Part shown: positions 52,549 to 61,137 of the stretch, one piece after another | Numbering within the stretch: position 1 is the first letter of the stretch | Layout of the letters: every line of letters starts with the position of its first letter | Assembly (NCBI GenBank): GCA_903825945.1 | Contig: CAIKCJ010000014.1 | Span: 81,205 to 145,204, forward strand | Direction: 5' to 3' | Origin: an uncultured Actinomycetes bacterium | Lineage (GTDB): Bacteria; Actinomycetota; Actinomycetes; Nanopelagicales; Nanopelagicaceae | Length of the DNA: 64,000 nt | The notes under the pieces: model-generated | What the model was told of the DNA's origin: nothing | The model's input: the letters and a program-made list of their open reading frames with translations, nothing else | The model's database searches: none | Translations under genes and position numbers: made by a program

Positions 52549-54051
52549 ATGGCCCGTACCCCTAAAGCCGTTCTGCCGAAGGCTGGCGAGAACCCAGGCA
52601 AGATTATCGATATCGACGTCTCGGCTGAGATGTCAGAGTCCTTTTTGGAATACGCCTATTCCGTTATTTACTCACGCGCGCTTCCTGATGCACGCGATGG
52701 TCTAAAGCCGGTTCAGCGCCGCATCCTGCACATGATGTTCGATATGGGTCTTCGCCCAGACAAAGGACACGTCAAGTGCGCCCGAGTTGTCGGTGAAGTC
52801 ATGGGTAAGTTGCACCCACACGGAGATGGCGCGATCTATGACGCAGCTGTTCGCCTGGCCCAACCTTTCACTACTCGTCTTCCGCTGATCGATGGTCACG
52901 GCAACTTTGGCTCACTCGATGCTGGCCCAGCTGCTATGCGTTATACCGAGGCTCGCTTAGCCCCAGCCGCTATGGCAATGGTGGATGAGGCCGATGAAGA
53001 CACTGTTGATTTTGGCGGCAACTACGATGGCCAACTCCTTGAGCCACTTGTACTGCCAGCCGCATTCCCAAATCTCTTGGTAAATGGAGCAACTGGTATC
53101 GCCGTAGGCATGGCAACCAATATGCCTCCTCACAATCTCGGCGAGGTAATTGCCGCGACTAAACATTTGATCGACAACCCAAAGGCAACTCTTAAAGCTT
53201 TAATGAAGTTTGTTCCCGCTCCAGACTTCCCAACAGGTGGCGAGATCGTAGGTCTTGAAGGTGTAGCTGATGCCTACGCCAATGGCCGTGGCTCATTTAA
53301 GGTTCGAGCAACTGCCGTCATCGAAAAAGTGACTACTCGCAAGCAAGGCATCGTCATCACAGAGTTCCCTTTTAACATCGGACCAGAAAAAGTTGTCGAA
53401 AAGATTGCGGATCTTGTTAAGGCAAAAAAGATTGTAGGTATTTCAGATATCGTCGATCTCTCCGATGGCCAGCAAGGTACAAAAGTCGTTATCGAAATTA
53501 AAAACGGATACGAGCCAGAAGAGATCCTCGAAAAGCTCTACAAGCTCACTCCGATGGAAGATCAATTCTCGGTCAACGCAGTGGCGCTCGTTAATGGTCG
53601 CCCGCAAACCCTCGGTCTCAAGGAACTACTTCAGGTCTTCATTGATCACCGTGTAGAAGTTGTTCGTCGTCGCTCCGAATTTCGTAAGGCAAAGGCCGAA
53701 GGTCGCCTTAACTTGGTCGAGGGCCTACTCAAAGCAATTATCGATATCGATAAGGTCATCAAGATCATCCGGGCTGCTGAAGATGCAGCGGAGGCCAAAG
53801 AAGCGTTAATTATGAGCTTTAAGCTCTCTGATGAGCAAGCCACCTACATCTTGGATATGCCACTTCGCCGCCTGACAAAGATGAGCAAGCTTGAGCTGGA
53901 ATCAGAAGAGAAGTCACTTAAGGCCACGATTGCAGCACTCAAGAAAATTTTGGCAAGCGAAGAGAGCATCAAAGCTCAGGTCTCACTCGAACTGACAGAA
54001 GCATCCAAATCATTTGCGACCCCACGTCGCACTCGAATTGGCGCTGCATAA
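52549..54051 (+). CDS. parC: DNA topoisomerase IV subunit A, short form
   Basis: The breakage-reunion subunit of a type IIA topoisomerase. ATG 52549 gives 500 residues (MARTPKAVLPKAGENPGK). The winged-helix region has RRILHMMFDMGLRPDKGHVKCARVVGEVMGKLHPHGDGAIYDA (in parts), and the catalytic Tyr lies in AAMRYTEARLAP. The coiled-coil and C-gate follow (LLKAIIDIDKVIKIIR, YILDMPLRRLTKMSKLELE). It stops soon after, so the whole C-terminal beta-pinwheel (about 300 residues in family members) is absent. A strong terminator follows directly, arguing against a recent truncation. parE faces it. Confidence 0.93.
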   Translation: MARTPKAVLPKAGENPGKIIDIDVSAEMSESFLEYAYSVIYSRALPDARDGLKPVQRRILHMMFDMGLRPDKGHVKCARVVGEVMGKLHPHGDGAIYDAAVRLAQPFTTRLPLIDGHGNFGSLDAGPAAMRYTEARLAPAAMAMVDEADEDTVDFGGNYDGQLLEPLVLPAAFPNLLVNGATGIAVGMATNMPPHNLGEVIAATKHLIDNPKATLKALMKFVPAPDFPTGGEIVGLEGVADAYANGRGSFKVRATAVIEKVTTRKQGIVITEFPFNIGPEKVVEKIADLVKAKKIVGISDIVDLSDGQQGTKVVIEIKNGYEPEEILEKLYKLTPMEDQFSVNAVALVNGRPQTLGLKELLQVFIDHRVEVVRRRSEFRKAKAEGRLNLVEGLLKAIIDIDKVIKIIRAAEDAAEAKEALIMSFKLSDEQATYILDMPLRRLTKMSKLELESEEKSLKATIAALKKILASEESIKAQVSLELTEASKSFATPRRTRIGAA

Positions 54052-54065
54052 TCCACCTAGCTCAT

Positions 54066-54104
54066 GAGAAAAGCCCCGCTGAGAATCTCAGCGGGGCTTT
54101 TCTC
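54066..54104. terminator. Bidirectional intrinsic terminator between parC and parE
   Basis: A perfect 18-bp stem (GAGAAAAGCCCCGCTGAG and its complement) encloses a 3-base AAT loop. The AAAA and TTTT runs at the stem base let it work in both directions. It lies 15 bases after the parC stop and 25 bases after the parE stop. Confidence 0.92.
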
Positions 54105-54128
54105 GTTAAATCATCAATTAAGCATCAA

Positions 54129-56201
54129 TTAAGCATCAATGCGATCGCGATCGATCTCTGCGGTTGAGATAAATTCTTTACGAGGTGCAACTTCGTTACC
54201 CATAAGCAGTTCGAAGATGGATTCTGCGGCCTTAACATCGGTCATGGTTACACGACGCAAGGTGCGCTTTTCTGGATCCATGGTTGTCTCGCGAAGTTGA
54301 TCTGCATCCATCTCGCCAAGACCTTTGTAACGCTGAACTGGTTCTTTCCAACGCTTGCCGTTTTTGGTCAGGTCAGCCAAAAGCTTTTTCATCTCATCGT
54401 CAGAGTAGGTGTAATGCAGTTCTCCACGCTTTCCACCGATGACGTCGATGCGATGCAGAGGTGGGATTGCTGCAAAGACCCGACCATCTTCGATCAAAGG
54501 ACGCATGTAGCGATAAATCAACGTCAGTAGCAGTGTGCGAATGTGCGCGCCATCAACGTCAGCATCAGACATCAAGATGATGCGTCCGTAGCGAGCTGCT
54601 TCTAGTGAGAAGGAAGGCCCCGAGCCGGCTCCGATTACCTGAATAATCGATGCGCACTCATTATTCTCAAGCATCTGCGACAAAGAAGCCTTCTGAACGT
54701 TCAAGATCTTTCCACGGATCGGCAAGATCGCCTGAAACTCAGAGTTACGAGCAGCCTTGGTAGTTCCCAGTGCGGAATCTCCCTCGACGATAAATAGCTC
54801 TGTGCGAGCGGTGTCATCTGAACGGCAATCCGAGAGCTTGGTTGGAAGCGAGCTGTTTTCTAGGGCGTTCTTGCGGCGCTGAAGATCCTTGTGTGCGCGA
54901 GCAGAGATGCGGGTGCGTGATGCTTGAGCAACCTTTTCTAGAACAGCCCGAGCAGTTGCCTTATCAATGCGCTTGCTTGATTCAAAGAAATTCTTCAACT
55001 CATCGGCAACTACAGCCGCAACAATTTTTGTCGCTGCCGCGGTACCGAGAACTTCTTTAGTTTGGCCCTCAAATTGCGGCTCGGACATACGCACTGTCAC
55101 AACCGCAGTGAGGCCTTCAAGCACATCGTCTTTGATGACATCTGCTTCATTGTTCTTGAGAGTCTTAGAGCTGCGCAGCATGTCGTTAAATGCTTTTGTA
55201 ATTGCGCGTTCAAACCCTTGAGTGTGAGTTCCGCCTTTGGGAGTCGAAATAATGTTAACGAACGAGGCCATTGTGGTCTCAAACCCATTGCCCCACTGCA
55301 TCGCGATATCAACGCCCATCTCGCGATTAACTTCGGTAGGCATCATGTGACCCTTGGCATCCAAGACTGGAACCGTCTCGGTGTACTCACCTTTGCCAGA
55401 GATTCGAATTACTTCTCCGACAGGTTCATCTGGGCGTAGGAAAGTACAGAATTCGGAGATTCCGCCTTTGTGGAAGAAGATCTCACTTGTCTTTGTTTTC
55501 GCGCGATTGTCATTGACGATCAGCTCAAGTCCTGGCACCAAATAAGAAGTCTGGCGAGCGCGAGCATAAATATCCTCGATATTGAGTTCGGCTTCCTTTA
55601 AGAAGATCTGACGATCCGGCCACCACTTAACTCGAGTACCTGTGATCTTTGCAGCGACTTTGCCGATAATGCGAAGACCTGACTTCTCCTCAAATGGAGC
55701 TTTTGGCCCATCACCATCAAAAATTCCGGTATTTCCGCGTTGAAAAGACATCCAATAAATCTTGCCATCGCGATCTACTTCTACATCCAAGCGTGAAGCA
55801 AGGGCGTTCACAACTGAAGCACCAACACCGTGCAATCCGCCTGAAGCTGCGTATGAGCCGCCGCCGAACTTTCCACCAGCATGTAGCTTGGTAAAGACCA
55901 CTTCCACACCTGTTAGGCCGGTCTTTGGCTCCTTATCGACTGGAATTCCTCGACCATTGTCGTGAACCTCAATCGAGCCATCAGCTTCGAGATTAATTTC
56001 AATCTTGGTGCAATGCCCGGCGAGTGACTCATCCACTGAGTTATCGATGATCTCCCAAAGACAGTGCATGAGGCCGCGAGAATCGGTAGTGCCGATATAC
56101 ATTCCAGGACGCTTGCGGACAGCATCGAGACCTTCCAGAACGGCGAGGTCTTTGGCTGTATAGCCGTTAGCGGTTGTCGAGGTCTTATCATCGGTAGCCA
56201 T
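54129..56201 (-). CDS. parE: DNA topoisomerase IV subunit B
   Basis: The ATPase subunit of a type IIA topoisomerase. ATG 56201 is preferred (690 residues, MATDDKTSTTANGYTAKDL). The GHKL site shows EIIDNSVDE, DNGRGIPV and GGLHGVGASVVNAL. The TOPRIM domain has ELFIVEGDSALG and MSDADVDGAHIRTLLL. The C-terminus has RYKGLGEMDADQL. The DLAVLEGLDAVRKRPGMYIGTTD start resembles actinobacterial ParE more than GyrB. TAACCT lies 8 bases before the ATG, giving a nearly leaderless transcript. Confidence 0.94.
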   Translation of the reverse strand: MATDDKTSTTANGYTAKDLAVLEGLDAVRKRPGMYIGTTDSRGLMHCLWEIIDNSVDESLAGHCTKIEINLEADGSIEVHDNGRGIPVDKEPKTGLTGVEVVFTKLHAGGKFGGGSYAASGGLHGVGASVVNALASRLDVEVDRDGKIYWMSFQRGNTGIFDGDGPKAPFEEKSGLRIIGKVAAKITGTRVKWWPDRQIFLKEAELNIEDIYARARQTSYLVPGLELIVNDNRAKTKTSEIFFHKGGISEFCTFLRPDEPVGEVIRISGKGEYTETVPVLDAKGHMMPTEVNREMGVDIAMQWGNGFETTMASFVNIISTPKGGTHTQGFERAITKAFNDMLRSSKTLKNNEADVIKDDVLEGLTAVVTVRMSEPQFEGQTKEVLGTAAATKIVAAVVADELKNFFESSKRIDKATARAVLEKVAQASRTRISARAHKDLQRRKNALENSSLPTKLSDCRSDDTARTELFIVEGDSALGTTKAARNSEFQAILPIRGKILNVQKASLSQMLENNECASIIQVIGAGSGPSFSLEAARYGRIILMSDADVDGAHIRTLLLTLIYRYMRPLIEDGRVFAAIPPLHRIDVIGGKRGELHYTYSDDEMKKLLADLTKNGKRWKEPVQRYKGLGEMDADQLRETTMDPEKRTLRRVTMTDVKAAESIFELLMGNEVAPRKEFISTAEIDRDRIDA

Positions 56202-56416
56202 AAGAGGCAAGGTTATCGAGCCACCCGACCGAAATCGTGCTTCTGGCGCCGCATTGCCCCAACTTTTTAGGTGAAATAGGTAATAAATGGGTGATAAGAA
56301 TCAGTTTTCGCAAGATATTCGCAGGCGGAATAAAGTCTAATGCTTTACTGTTAACCCATTAGCGAACAGCTAGTTCGGCAGAAGGCGCGAGAGCGACGAA
56401 GGAAAAGGAGATGTCC

Positions 56417-56635
56417 ATGAGCGAGCAAGTAATTCTCGAGCAGACACCACTCAACGCAGTAGATCGTTGCGATCGCTGCGGAGCGCAGGCATATGTCCGC
56501 GCCACCCTTCTCAACGGCGGAGAGCTTCTATTCTGCGCTCACCATGCCAAGGAGTATTCAGAGCGTCTTAAGACCGTTGCTGCAAATATTCAAGATGAGA
56601 CCAGCAAGTTGGTCGAAACACCTTCATCACACTAA
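56417..56635 (+). CDS. DUF7455-type small zinc-ribbon-like protein
   Basis: A 72-residue actinobacterial protein with CDRCGAQAYVRA and LLFCAHHAKEY, giving four cysteine/histidine ligands as in a small zinc ribbon. The function is unknown. ATG 56417 is chosen because AAGGAG lies 6 bases upstream; the ATG at 56411 touches the same AAGGAG. Homologues often sit beside the primary sigma factor gene, as here. The 215-base gap upstream, shared with parE, shows no other gene. Confidence 0.8.
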   Translation: MSEQVILEQTPLNAVDRCDRCGAQAYVRATLLNGGELLFCAHHAKEYSERLKTVAANIQDETSKLVETPSSH

Positions 56636-56649
56636 TTATCGTTTAAGAA

Positions 56650-56838
56650 TTACTCTCTAGGAAAATCCTTATGTGAGCCATCACAAAATGGCTTCTCTTT
56701 GCTGTGCCCGCAACCGCAGAATTTTGGATTTTCCATTGATGAAGTCACAACCCCATCGCTATCCACAAAATCGACAACCCCAGTGACTCGAATTGAGCCA
56801 CTCTTGGGATTGACGTAAATCTTCGCGTTCTCACTCAT
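56650..56838 (-). CDS. CDGSH iron-sulfur domain protein
   Basis: A 62-residue protein with the complete CDGSH signature FCGCGHSKEKPFCDGSH (three Cys and one His ligands of a 2Fe-2S cluster). Such small bacterial proteins are soluble and may act in electron transfer or iron-sulfur handling. AGGAG lies 13 bases before the ATG, which is a long spacing. It sits after the sigma gene on the same strand, 42 bases away. Confidence 0.93.
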   Translation of the reverse strand: MSENAKIYVNPKSGSIRVTGVVDFVDSDGVVTSSMENPKFCGCGHSKEKPFCDGSHKDFPRE

Positions 56839-56880
56839 AGCTAGCGCAAATCTCCTGAACTATTAGTCCGATTACTCCTA

Positions 56881-58431
56881 TTAGTCTAGGTAATCGCGGA
56901 GTACTTGTGAACGTGATGGGTGACGGAGCTTGGACATCGTCTTCGACTCGATCTGGCGAATACGCTCACGAGTAACTCCGTAAACCTTGCCAATCTCATC
57001 GAGAGTCTTAGGCTGACCATCAGTTAAACCAAAACGCATCGCAACCACTCCAGCCTCACGCTCAGAGAGCGTATCGAGTACCGAGTGAAGTTGCTCTTGA
57101 AGCAATGTGAATGACACTGCATCGGCAGGAACGATCGCCTCTGAATCTTCAATTAAATCACCGAACTCAGAATCTCCTTCTTCGCCTAGTGGCGTATGCA
57201 GAGAAATCGGTTCGCGACCATACTTTTGAACTTCGACGACTTTTTCAGGCGTCATATCAAGTTCTTTAGCAAGCTCTTCTGGGGTTGGTTCGCGGCCTAG
57301 ATCCTGGAGCATCTGGCGCTGAACACGAGCAAGCTTATTGATGACTTCAACCATATGTACAGGAATACGAATGGTGCGAGCTTGGTCAGCCATCGCACGT
57401 GTGATCGCTTGGCGAATCCACCATGTTGCATAGGTTGAGAACTTGTAGCCCTTTGTGTAGTCGAACTTCTCAACTGCACGGATCAAGCCTAAGTTACCTT
57501 CTTGAATAAGATCCAAGAACAACATTCCGCGACCGGTGTAACGCTTGGCGAGTGAGACAACCAGGCGAAGGTTCGCTTCCAGAAGGTGATTCTTAGCGCG
57601 ACGACCTTGCAAGACAAGTTGTTCGTACTCGCGCTTGGTCTTCTTATCGAGCTTCTTGTCGTGCAAAATCTTCTCTTCTGCAAAGAGACCAGCTTCTACT
57701 TGTAGCGAGAGCTCAACTTCCATCTCAGCGTTGAGAAGAGGAACGCGACCAATCAACTTGAGGTAATCCTTCACTGGGTCAGCTGTTGCGCCAGCGGTCA
57801 TTACTGTCTGAGCTGGAGCATCATCTTCTTCAGAATCTTTAATCGTGAAAGCGTTCACTTCGTTCTGAGATTCCTCAGCTACGTTGATGACACGTACTTC
57901 GGTCTTATCCTCAGCGTCAGTCTCTTGAACTTCTTCAGCAATAATCTCTTTTACTTCTTCGATGAGAGTTTCAATATCCTCGAGTTCGATCTCTTCGAGT
58001 TCTGCCTCTTCGTCAATAGCTTTCTCTACGGCACCCTCAGGCTTGAGTTGTAGATCCACTTTTGGTGGATTCTTAGCAGCCTCTTCAGCAGCCTTCTTGG
58101 CCTCAAGCTCGGCCTTAGTTGGGAAACGACGTGGGCCTGCAGCCTTCTTCTCAGCTGCCAATAACGCAGCAGCTTCTTCGGCAGCTTTCTTGGCCTCAAG
58201 CTCTGCCTTAGTTGGGAAACGACGTGGGCCAGTAGAAACTTTCTTAACATCAGCCTTTTTTGCAGCCGGCGCGGCTTTCTTCGCTACAGCTTTCTTGGCA
58301 GCTGGCGCAGCTTTCTTAGCCACAACTTTCTTTACCGCAGGTGCAGCTTTCTTTTCGGATGTTGCCTTCTTCTTAGTTGCTGAAGAAGTTGTTGCACTGG
58401 CGGCCTTTTTGGGCGCACGAACTACAGCCAC
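56881..58431 (-). CDS. sigA: Primary RNA polymerase sigma factor (SigA/HrdB type)
   Basis: The housekeeping sigma factor. The 516-residue protein has a basic Ala/Lys-rich N-terminus of about 115 residues and an acidic stretch. Region 1.2 follows ([24 protein letters not shown], in parts), then region 2 ([38 protein letters not shown]), region 3 and region 4 ([22 protein letters not shown]). The GTG start at 58431 has AAGGA 7 bases upstream. N-terminal repeats are listed separately. Confidence 0.97.
   Translation of the reverse strand: MAVVRAPKKAASATTSSATKKKATSEKKAAPAVKKVVAKKAAPAAKKAVAKKAAPAAKKADVKKVSTGPRRFPTKAELEAKKAAEEAAALLAAEKKAAGPRRFPTKAELEAKKAAEEAAKNPPKVDLQLKPEGAVEKAIDEEAELEEIELEDIETLIEEVKEIIAEEVQETDAEDKTEVRVINVAEESQNEVNAFTIKDSEEDDAPAQTVMTAGATADPVKDYLKLIGRVPLLNAEMEVELSLQVEAGLFAEEKILHDKKLDKKTKREYEQLVLQGRRAKNHLLEANLRLVVSLAKRYTGRGMLFLDLIQEGNLGLIRAVEKFDYTKGYKFSTYATWWIRQAITRAMADQARTIRIPVHMVEVINKLARVQRQMLQDLGREPTPEELAKELDMTPEKVVEVQKYGREPISLHTPLGEEGDSEFGDLIEDSEAIVPADAVSFTLLQEQLHSVLDTLSEREAGVVAMRFGLTDGQPKTLDEIGKVYGVTRERIRQIESKTMSKLRHPSRSQVLRDYLD
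58075..58230 (-). repeat. Duplicated 93-bp unit in the sigma factor N-terminal extension
   Basis: Two copies of about 63 bases (58075-58137 and 58168-58230), spaced by 93 bases, encode [18 protein letters not shown] twice. The copies differ by few bases. Upstream of them, KKAAPA-type short repeats (near 58250-58350) make the extension histone-H1-like. Confidence 0.85.
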
Positions 58432-58461
58432 GGAACATCCTTTTGTTTGCCTGGCCTAACT

Positions 58462-59580
58462 TCACTGACCAGTGGAATCGATACCCATATTATAACTTGT
58501 CCACAGGGCCCTTCGGAGCATCTCACCCATGGTTTCAACTTCGATCAGGAAGCCATCGTGGCCAAAAGGAGACGAAATGATCTCCAGCGGCTTGGCAGTA
58601 GGGGTCAATTCAACGATCTCTTCCTGCAAACGCAAGGGAAAGAGGCGATCGGTGTCCAGACCGACAACCGAGACAGGAATCGTGATCCCGGCCAGAGCCG
58701 CAGCAACTCCCCCACGTCCTCGGCCAACATCATGCGAATTCATAGCCTCAGTCAGAACGATGTAGGTATTGGCATCAAATCGTTTGGCCAGTTTGCCAGC
58801 CTGATGATCTAAATAGGACTCGACCGCATACCGCCCGGTCTCGTCGCCTTGAAGTTCTCGGCCGAATCGAACATCCATCTCAGATTCTGTGCGATAGGTA
58901 AGGTGGGCAATTCTGCGGGCAATGCCCATACCTTCTAGCGGACCGTGTTCTTGCTCGTAGTAGTCGCCATTATTGAAATTTGGGTCAACTTTGATCGCAC
59001 GAATTTGAATCGATGCCGCACCGATTTGATCACCGGTGGCAACCGCTGAGGATCCAATCGTGCAAATTGCCTTCACTCGGTCTGGATGAGTTATTGCCCA
59101 TTCGAGTGAGCGCATGCCACCAAGAGATGGACCCACTGCTAATACATAACTCTTGATATGTAAAAGATTGGTGAGCGCGAATTCAGCTGCAACCATGTCA
59201 CGAATTGTGACTGTAGGAAATCGAGAGCCCCAGCGCTTTCCATCTGGTGCGAGTGAGGATGGTCCTGTGCTTCCTTGGCATCCACCAATGACATTTGGAC
59301 AGATGATAAAAAACTTGTCGCTATCGAGTGCAAGCCCCGGCCCAACAATCGATGGCCACCAACCTGGAACATCCGACCAGCCGGTCATTGCATGGTTAAC
59401 TAAAATAGCGTTATCGCGCGCCTCGTTGAGTGTTCCCCAGGTTTGATAAGCGATTGTGATGTCAGGAAGAACCTCGCCTGACTCAAGTTGAAGCTCGCCA
59501 ATCTTTGCGAACTTTCTGTCCACCGGGGCATGACTTTCTAGCCATGCCCCGGTGACAGAATAATTTTCGCTTGAAGACAT
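58462..59580 (-). CDS. metX: Homoserine O-acetyltransferase
   Basis: MetX activates homoserine with an acyl group for methionine synthesis. The 372-residue alpha/beta-hydrolase-fold enzyme has TWGTLNEARDNAILVNHAMTG (in parts), the nucleophile elbow VGPSLGGMRSLEWA (Ser near residue 149), the acid residue in VGLDTDRLFP, and the His in FGHDGFLIE. It follows metY by 18 bases and shares its riboswitch-controlled transcript. Acetyl versus succinyl donor is not decided by sequence here. Confidence 0.94.
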   Translation of the reverse strand: MSSSENYSVTGAWLESHAPVDRKFAKIGELQLESGEVLPDITIAYQTWGTLNEARDNAILVNHAMTGWSDVPGWWPSIVGPGLALDSDKFFIICPNVIGGCQGSTGPSSLAPDGKRWGSRFPTVTIRDMVAAEFALTNLLHIKSYVLAVGPSLGGMRSLEWAITHPDRVKAICTIGSSAVATGDQIGAASIQIRAIKVDPNFNNGDYYEQEHGPLEGMGIARRIAHLTYRTESEMDVRFGRELQGDETGRYAVESYLDHQAGKLAKRFDANTYIVLTEAMNSHDVGRGRGGVAAALAGITIPVSVVGLDTDRLFPLRLQEEIVELTPTAKPLEIISSPFGHDGFLIEVETMGEMLRRALWTSYNMGIDSTGQ

Positions 59581-59598
59581 ATCGTTATTTTGCTCCGC

Positions 59599-60918
59599 TT
59601 ACTTAGCGGCTGCAAAAGCACCTTCAATATCAGCCTTGATATCTACAATATTCTCAAGTCCAACAGAGAGACGGATCAACCCTGGTGTAACACCAGCAGT
59701 TGCCTGCTCTTCGGCAGTAAGTTGTGAGTGGGTTGTTGATGCTGGATGGATCACAAGTGAGCGCACATCACCGATATTTGCCACATGTGAATGAAGCTCT
59801 AGGCCCTCAACAAACTTCTTACCAGCTTCGATTCCACCCTTGATTTCAAAGGAAAGTACCGCGCCCGTCCCATTAGGCGCATATTTTTTGGCGAGCTTGT
59901 TCCATGGCGATGAAGGCAAATTAGCGTAGTTAACTTTCTCCACCTGTGGATGCGATGCAAGAAACTCTGCAACAGCTTGTGCATTTTGCACGTGGCGTTC
60001 GATGCGAAGCGAGAGAGTCTCAAGACCTTGAGCAAGTAGCCAAGCATTGAATGGGCTGACAGCTGCGCCAGTGTCGCGGAGCAAAGTCAGGCGGATTTTA
60101 AAGATGTAAGAAAGGTTGGCACCAAATGCTGAACCAACTCCAAGAGCTTGTGCATAGACAAGGCCATGGTAGCTAGGGTCTGGTTGATTGAAACCAGGGA
60201 ATTTTGCAGCTTGCTTTGCGTAATCGAAATTACCGGAATCTACGATCGCTCCGACAACTGAATTACCATGACCTGATAGGAACTTTGTTGCAGAGTGAAT
60301 GACAACATCAGCGCCATGTTCGATTGGGCGAATCAAAAATGGTGTCGCGACAGTGTTATCGACAATGAGTGGAACTCCATTTTCATGGGCAATTTGCGCA
60401 ACTGTCTCAATATCCAAAAGATCATTCTTTGGATTAGAGATTGTCTCACCGAAGAAAGCTTTGGTGTTTGGGCGAACTGCCTTACGCCAAGATTCAGGAT
60501 CATCTGGGTTCTCAACGAAAGTTACATCAATACCGAATTTCTTTAGGGTGTAGTGGAACAAGTTGTAGGTTCCACCGTAAAGACTTGGTGAAGAAACAAT
60601 ATGATCGCCCGCTTCTGCAACGTTGAGAATTGCATACGTTGTTGCTGCAGAACCTGACGCAACAAGAAGGGCTGCAACTCCACCTTCGAGTGCTGCAACA
60701 CGTTGCTCAACAGCATCTTGTGTTGGATTCATCAAGCGGGTGTAGATATTTCCAAGCTCGGCTAATCCGAAGAGATCTGCAGCGTGCTTGGTGTCGCGAA
60801 ATGTGTAGGCCGTAGTCTGAAACAACGGTAGGGCGCGAGCGCCTGTTGTTGGATCAGGAACTTGGCCCGCATGGATTTGGCGAGTTTCGAATGAAGCTTG
60901 CTTTGAATTAAAGGACAT
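59599..60918 (-). CDS. metY: O-acetylhomoserine sulfhydrylase
   Basis: A PLP enzyme that makes homocysteine from O-acetylhomoserine and sulfide. ATG 60918 (439 residues, MSFNSKQASFETRQIHAG) follows GGAGG; the longer frame to 61080 runs through the riboswitch and is rejected. Motifs are PLFQTTAYTFRD, TRLMNPTQDAVEQR, ASGSAATTYAI, and the PLP Lys in VIHSATKFLSGHG. It is followed by metX, giving a direct-sulfhydrylation route. Confidence 0.95.
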   Translation of the reverse strand: MSFNSKQASFETRQIHAGQVPDPTTGARALPLFQTTAYTFRDTKHAADLFGLAELGNIYTRLMNPTQDAVEQRVAALEGGVAALLVASGSAATTYAILNVAEAGDHIVSSPSLYGGTYNLFHYTLKKFGIDVTFVENPDDPESWRKAVRPNTKAFFGETISNPKNDLLDIETVAQIAHENGVPLIVDNTVATPFLIRPIEHGADVVIHSATKFLSGHGNSVVGAIVDSGNFDYAKQAAKFPGFNQPDPSYHGLVYAQALGVGSAFGANLSYIFKIRLTLLRDTGAAVSPFNAWLLAQGLETLSLRIERHVQNAQAVAEFLASHPQVEKVNYANLPSSPWNKLAKKYAPNGTGAVLSFEIKGGIEAGKKFVEGLELHSHVANIGDVRSLVIHPASTTHSQLTAEEQATAGVTPGLIRLSVGLENIVDIKADIEGAFAAAK

Positions 60919-60943
60919 TTCTAACCTCCGGCGTATGTAAGAG

Positions 60944-61004
60944 GGTCCACAAAAGCTGGCTTTTAATAGGGGTATCCCCATTAAATACAGGCTTTTATTG
61001 ACCA
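60944..61004 (-). promoter_or_regulatory. Likely expression platform of the metY riboswitch
   Basis: On the minus strand GGTC, AAAAGC and TTTAATGGGG pair with CCCCTATTAAA, GCTTTT and GACC, giving a long interrupted stem ending 10-15 bases before the metY GGAGG. The GGTC arm is also the last part of the proposed aptamer, so the two folds may exclude each other. Confidence 0.5.
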
Positions 61005-61113
61005 CGCTTGCCAATTGCACTGTGCAATCAACCTGGTCTTCACCCGGAGCACCCCACCGTGGTGGAGGGTTGCCGTCCATTAAGCCGGGGCTAAAACATG
61101 GAACTCGTGACCT
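61000..61113 (-). promoter_or_regulatory. SAM-IV-like riboswitch
   Basis: The minus-strand leader of metY contains GGTCACGAG, AGCCCCGGCTT, GGACGGCAACCCTCC, CGGTGGGGTGCTCCGGGTGAAGACC and AGGTTG in that order, here given in pieces. This matches my memory of the actinobacterial SAM-IV consensus. The 5' GGTC (61109-61112) pairs with GACC at 61035-61038. ATTGC and GCAAT frame a further hairpin (61014-61028). The class fits sulfur and methionine genes downstream. Confidence 0.85.
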
Positions 61114-61137
61114 GAGAAGATACTACATGGTTCCTAG

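Noticed and set aside
56202..56416. A possible RNA gene in the parE-DUF7455 gap
   Set aside because: No stable fold, tRNA pattern or conserved motif was recognised; it most likely holds divergent promoters.
57962..58459. 165-codon plus-strand open frame opposite the sigma factor gene
   Set aside because: It is the low-complexity antisense of the Ala/Lys repeats (Ser/Ala/Phe runs) with no family features.
60919..61080. 54-residue N-terminal extension of metY
   Set aside because: It translates the riboswitch; GGAGG and the family start lie at 60918.
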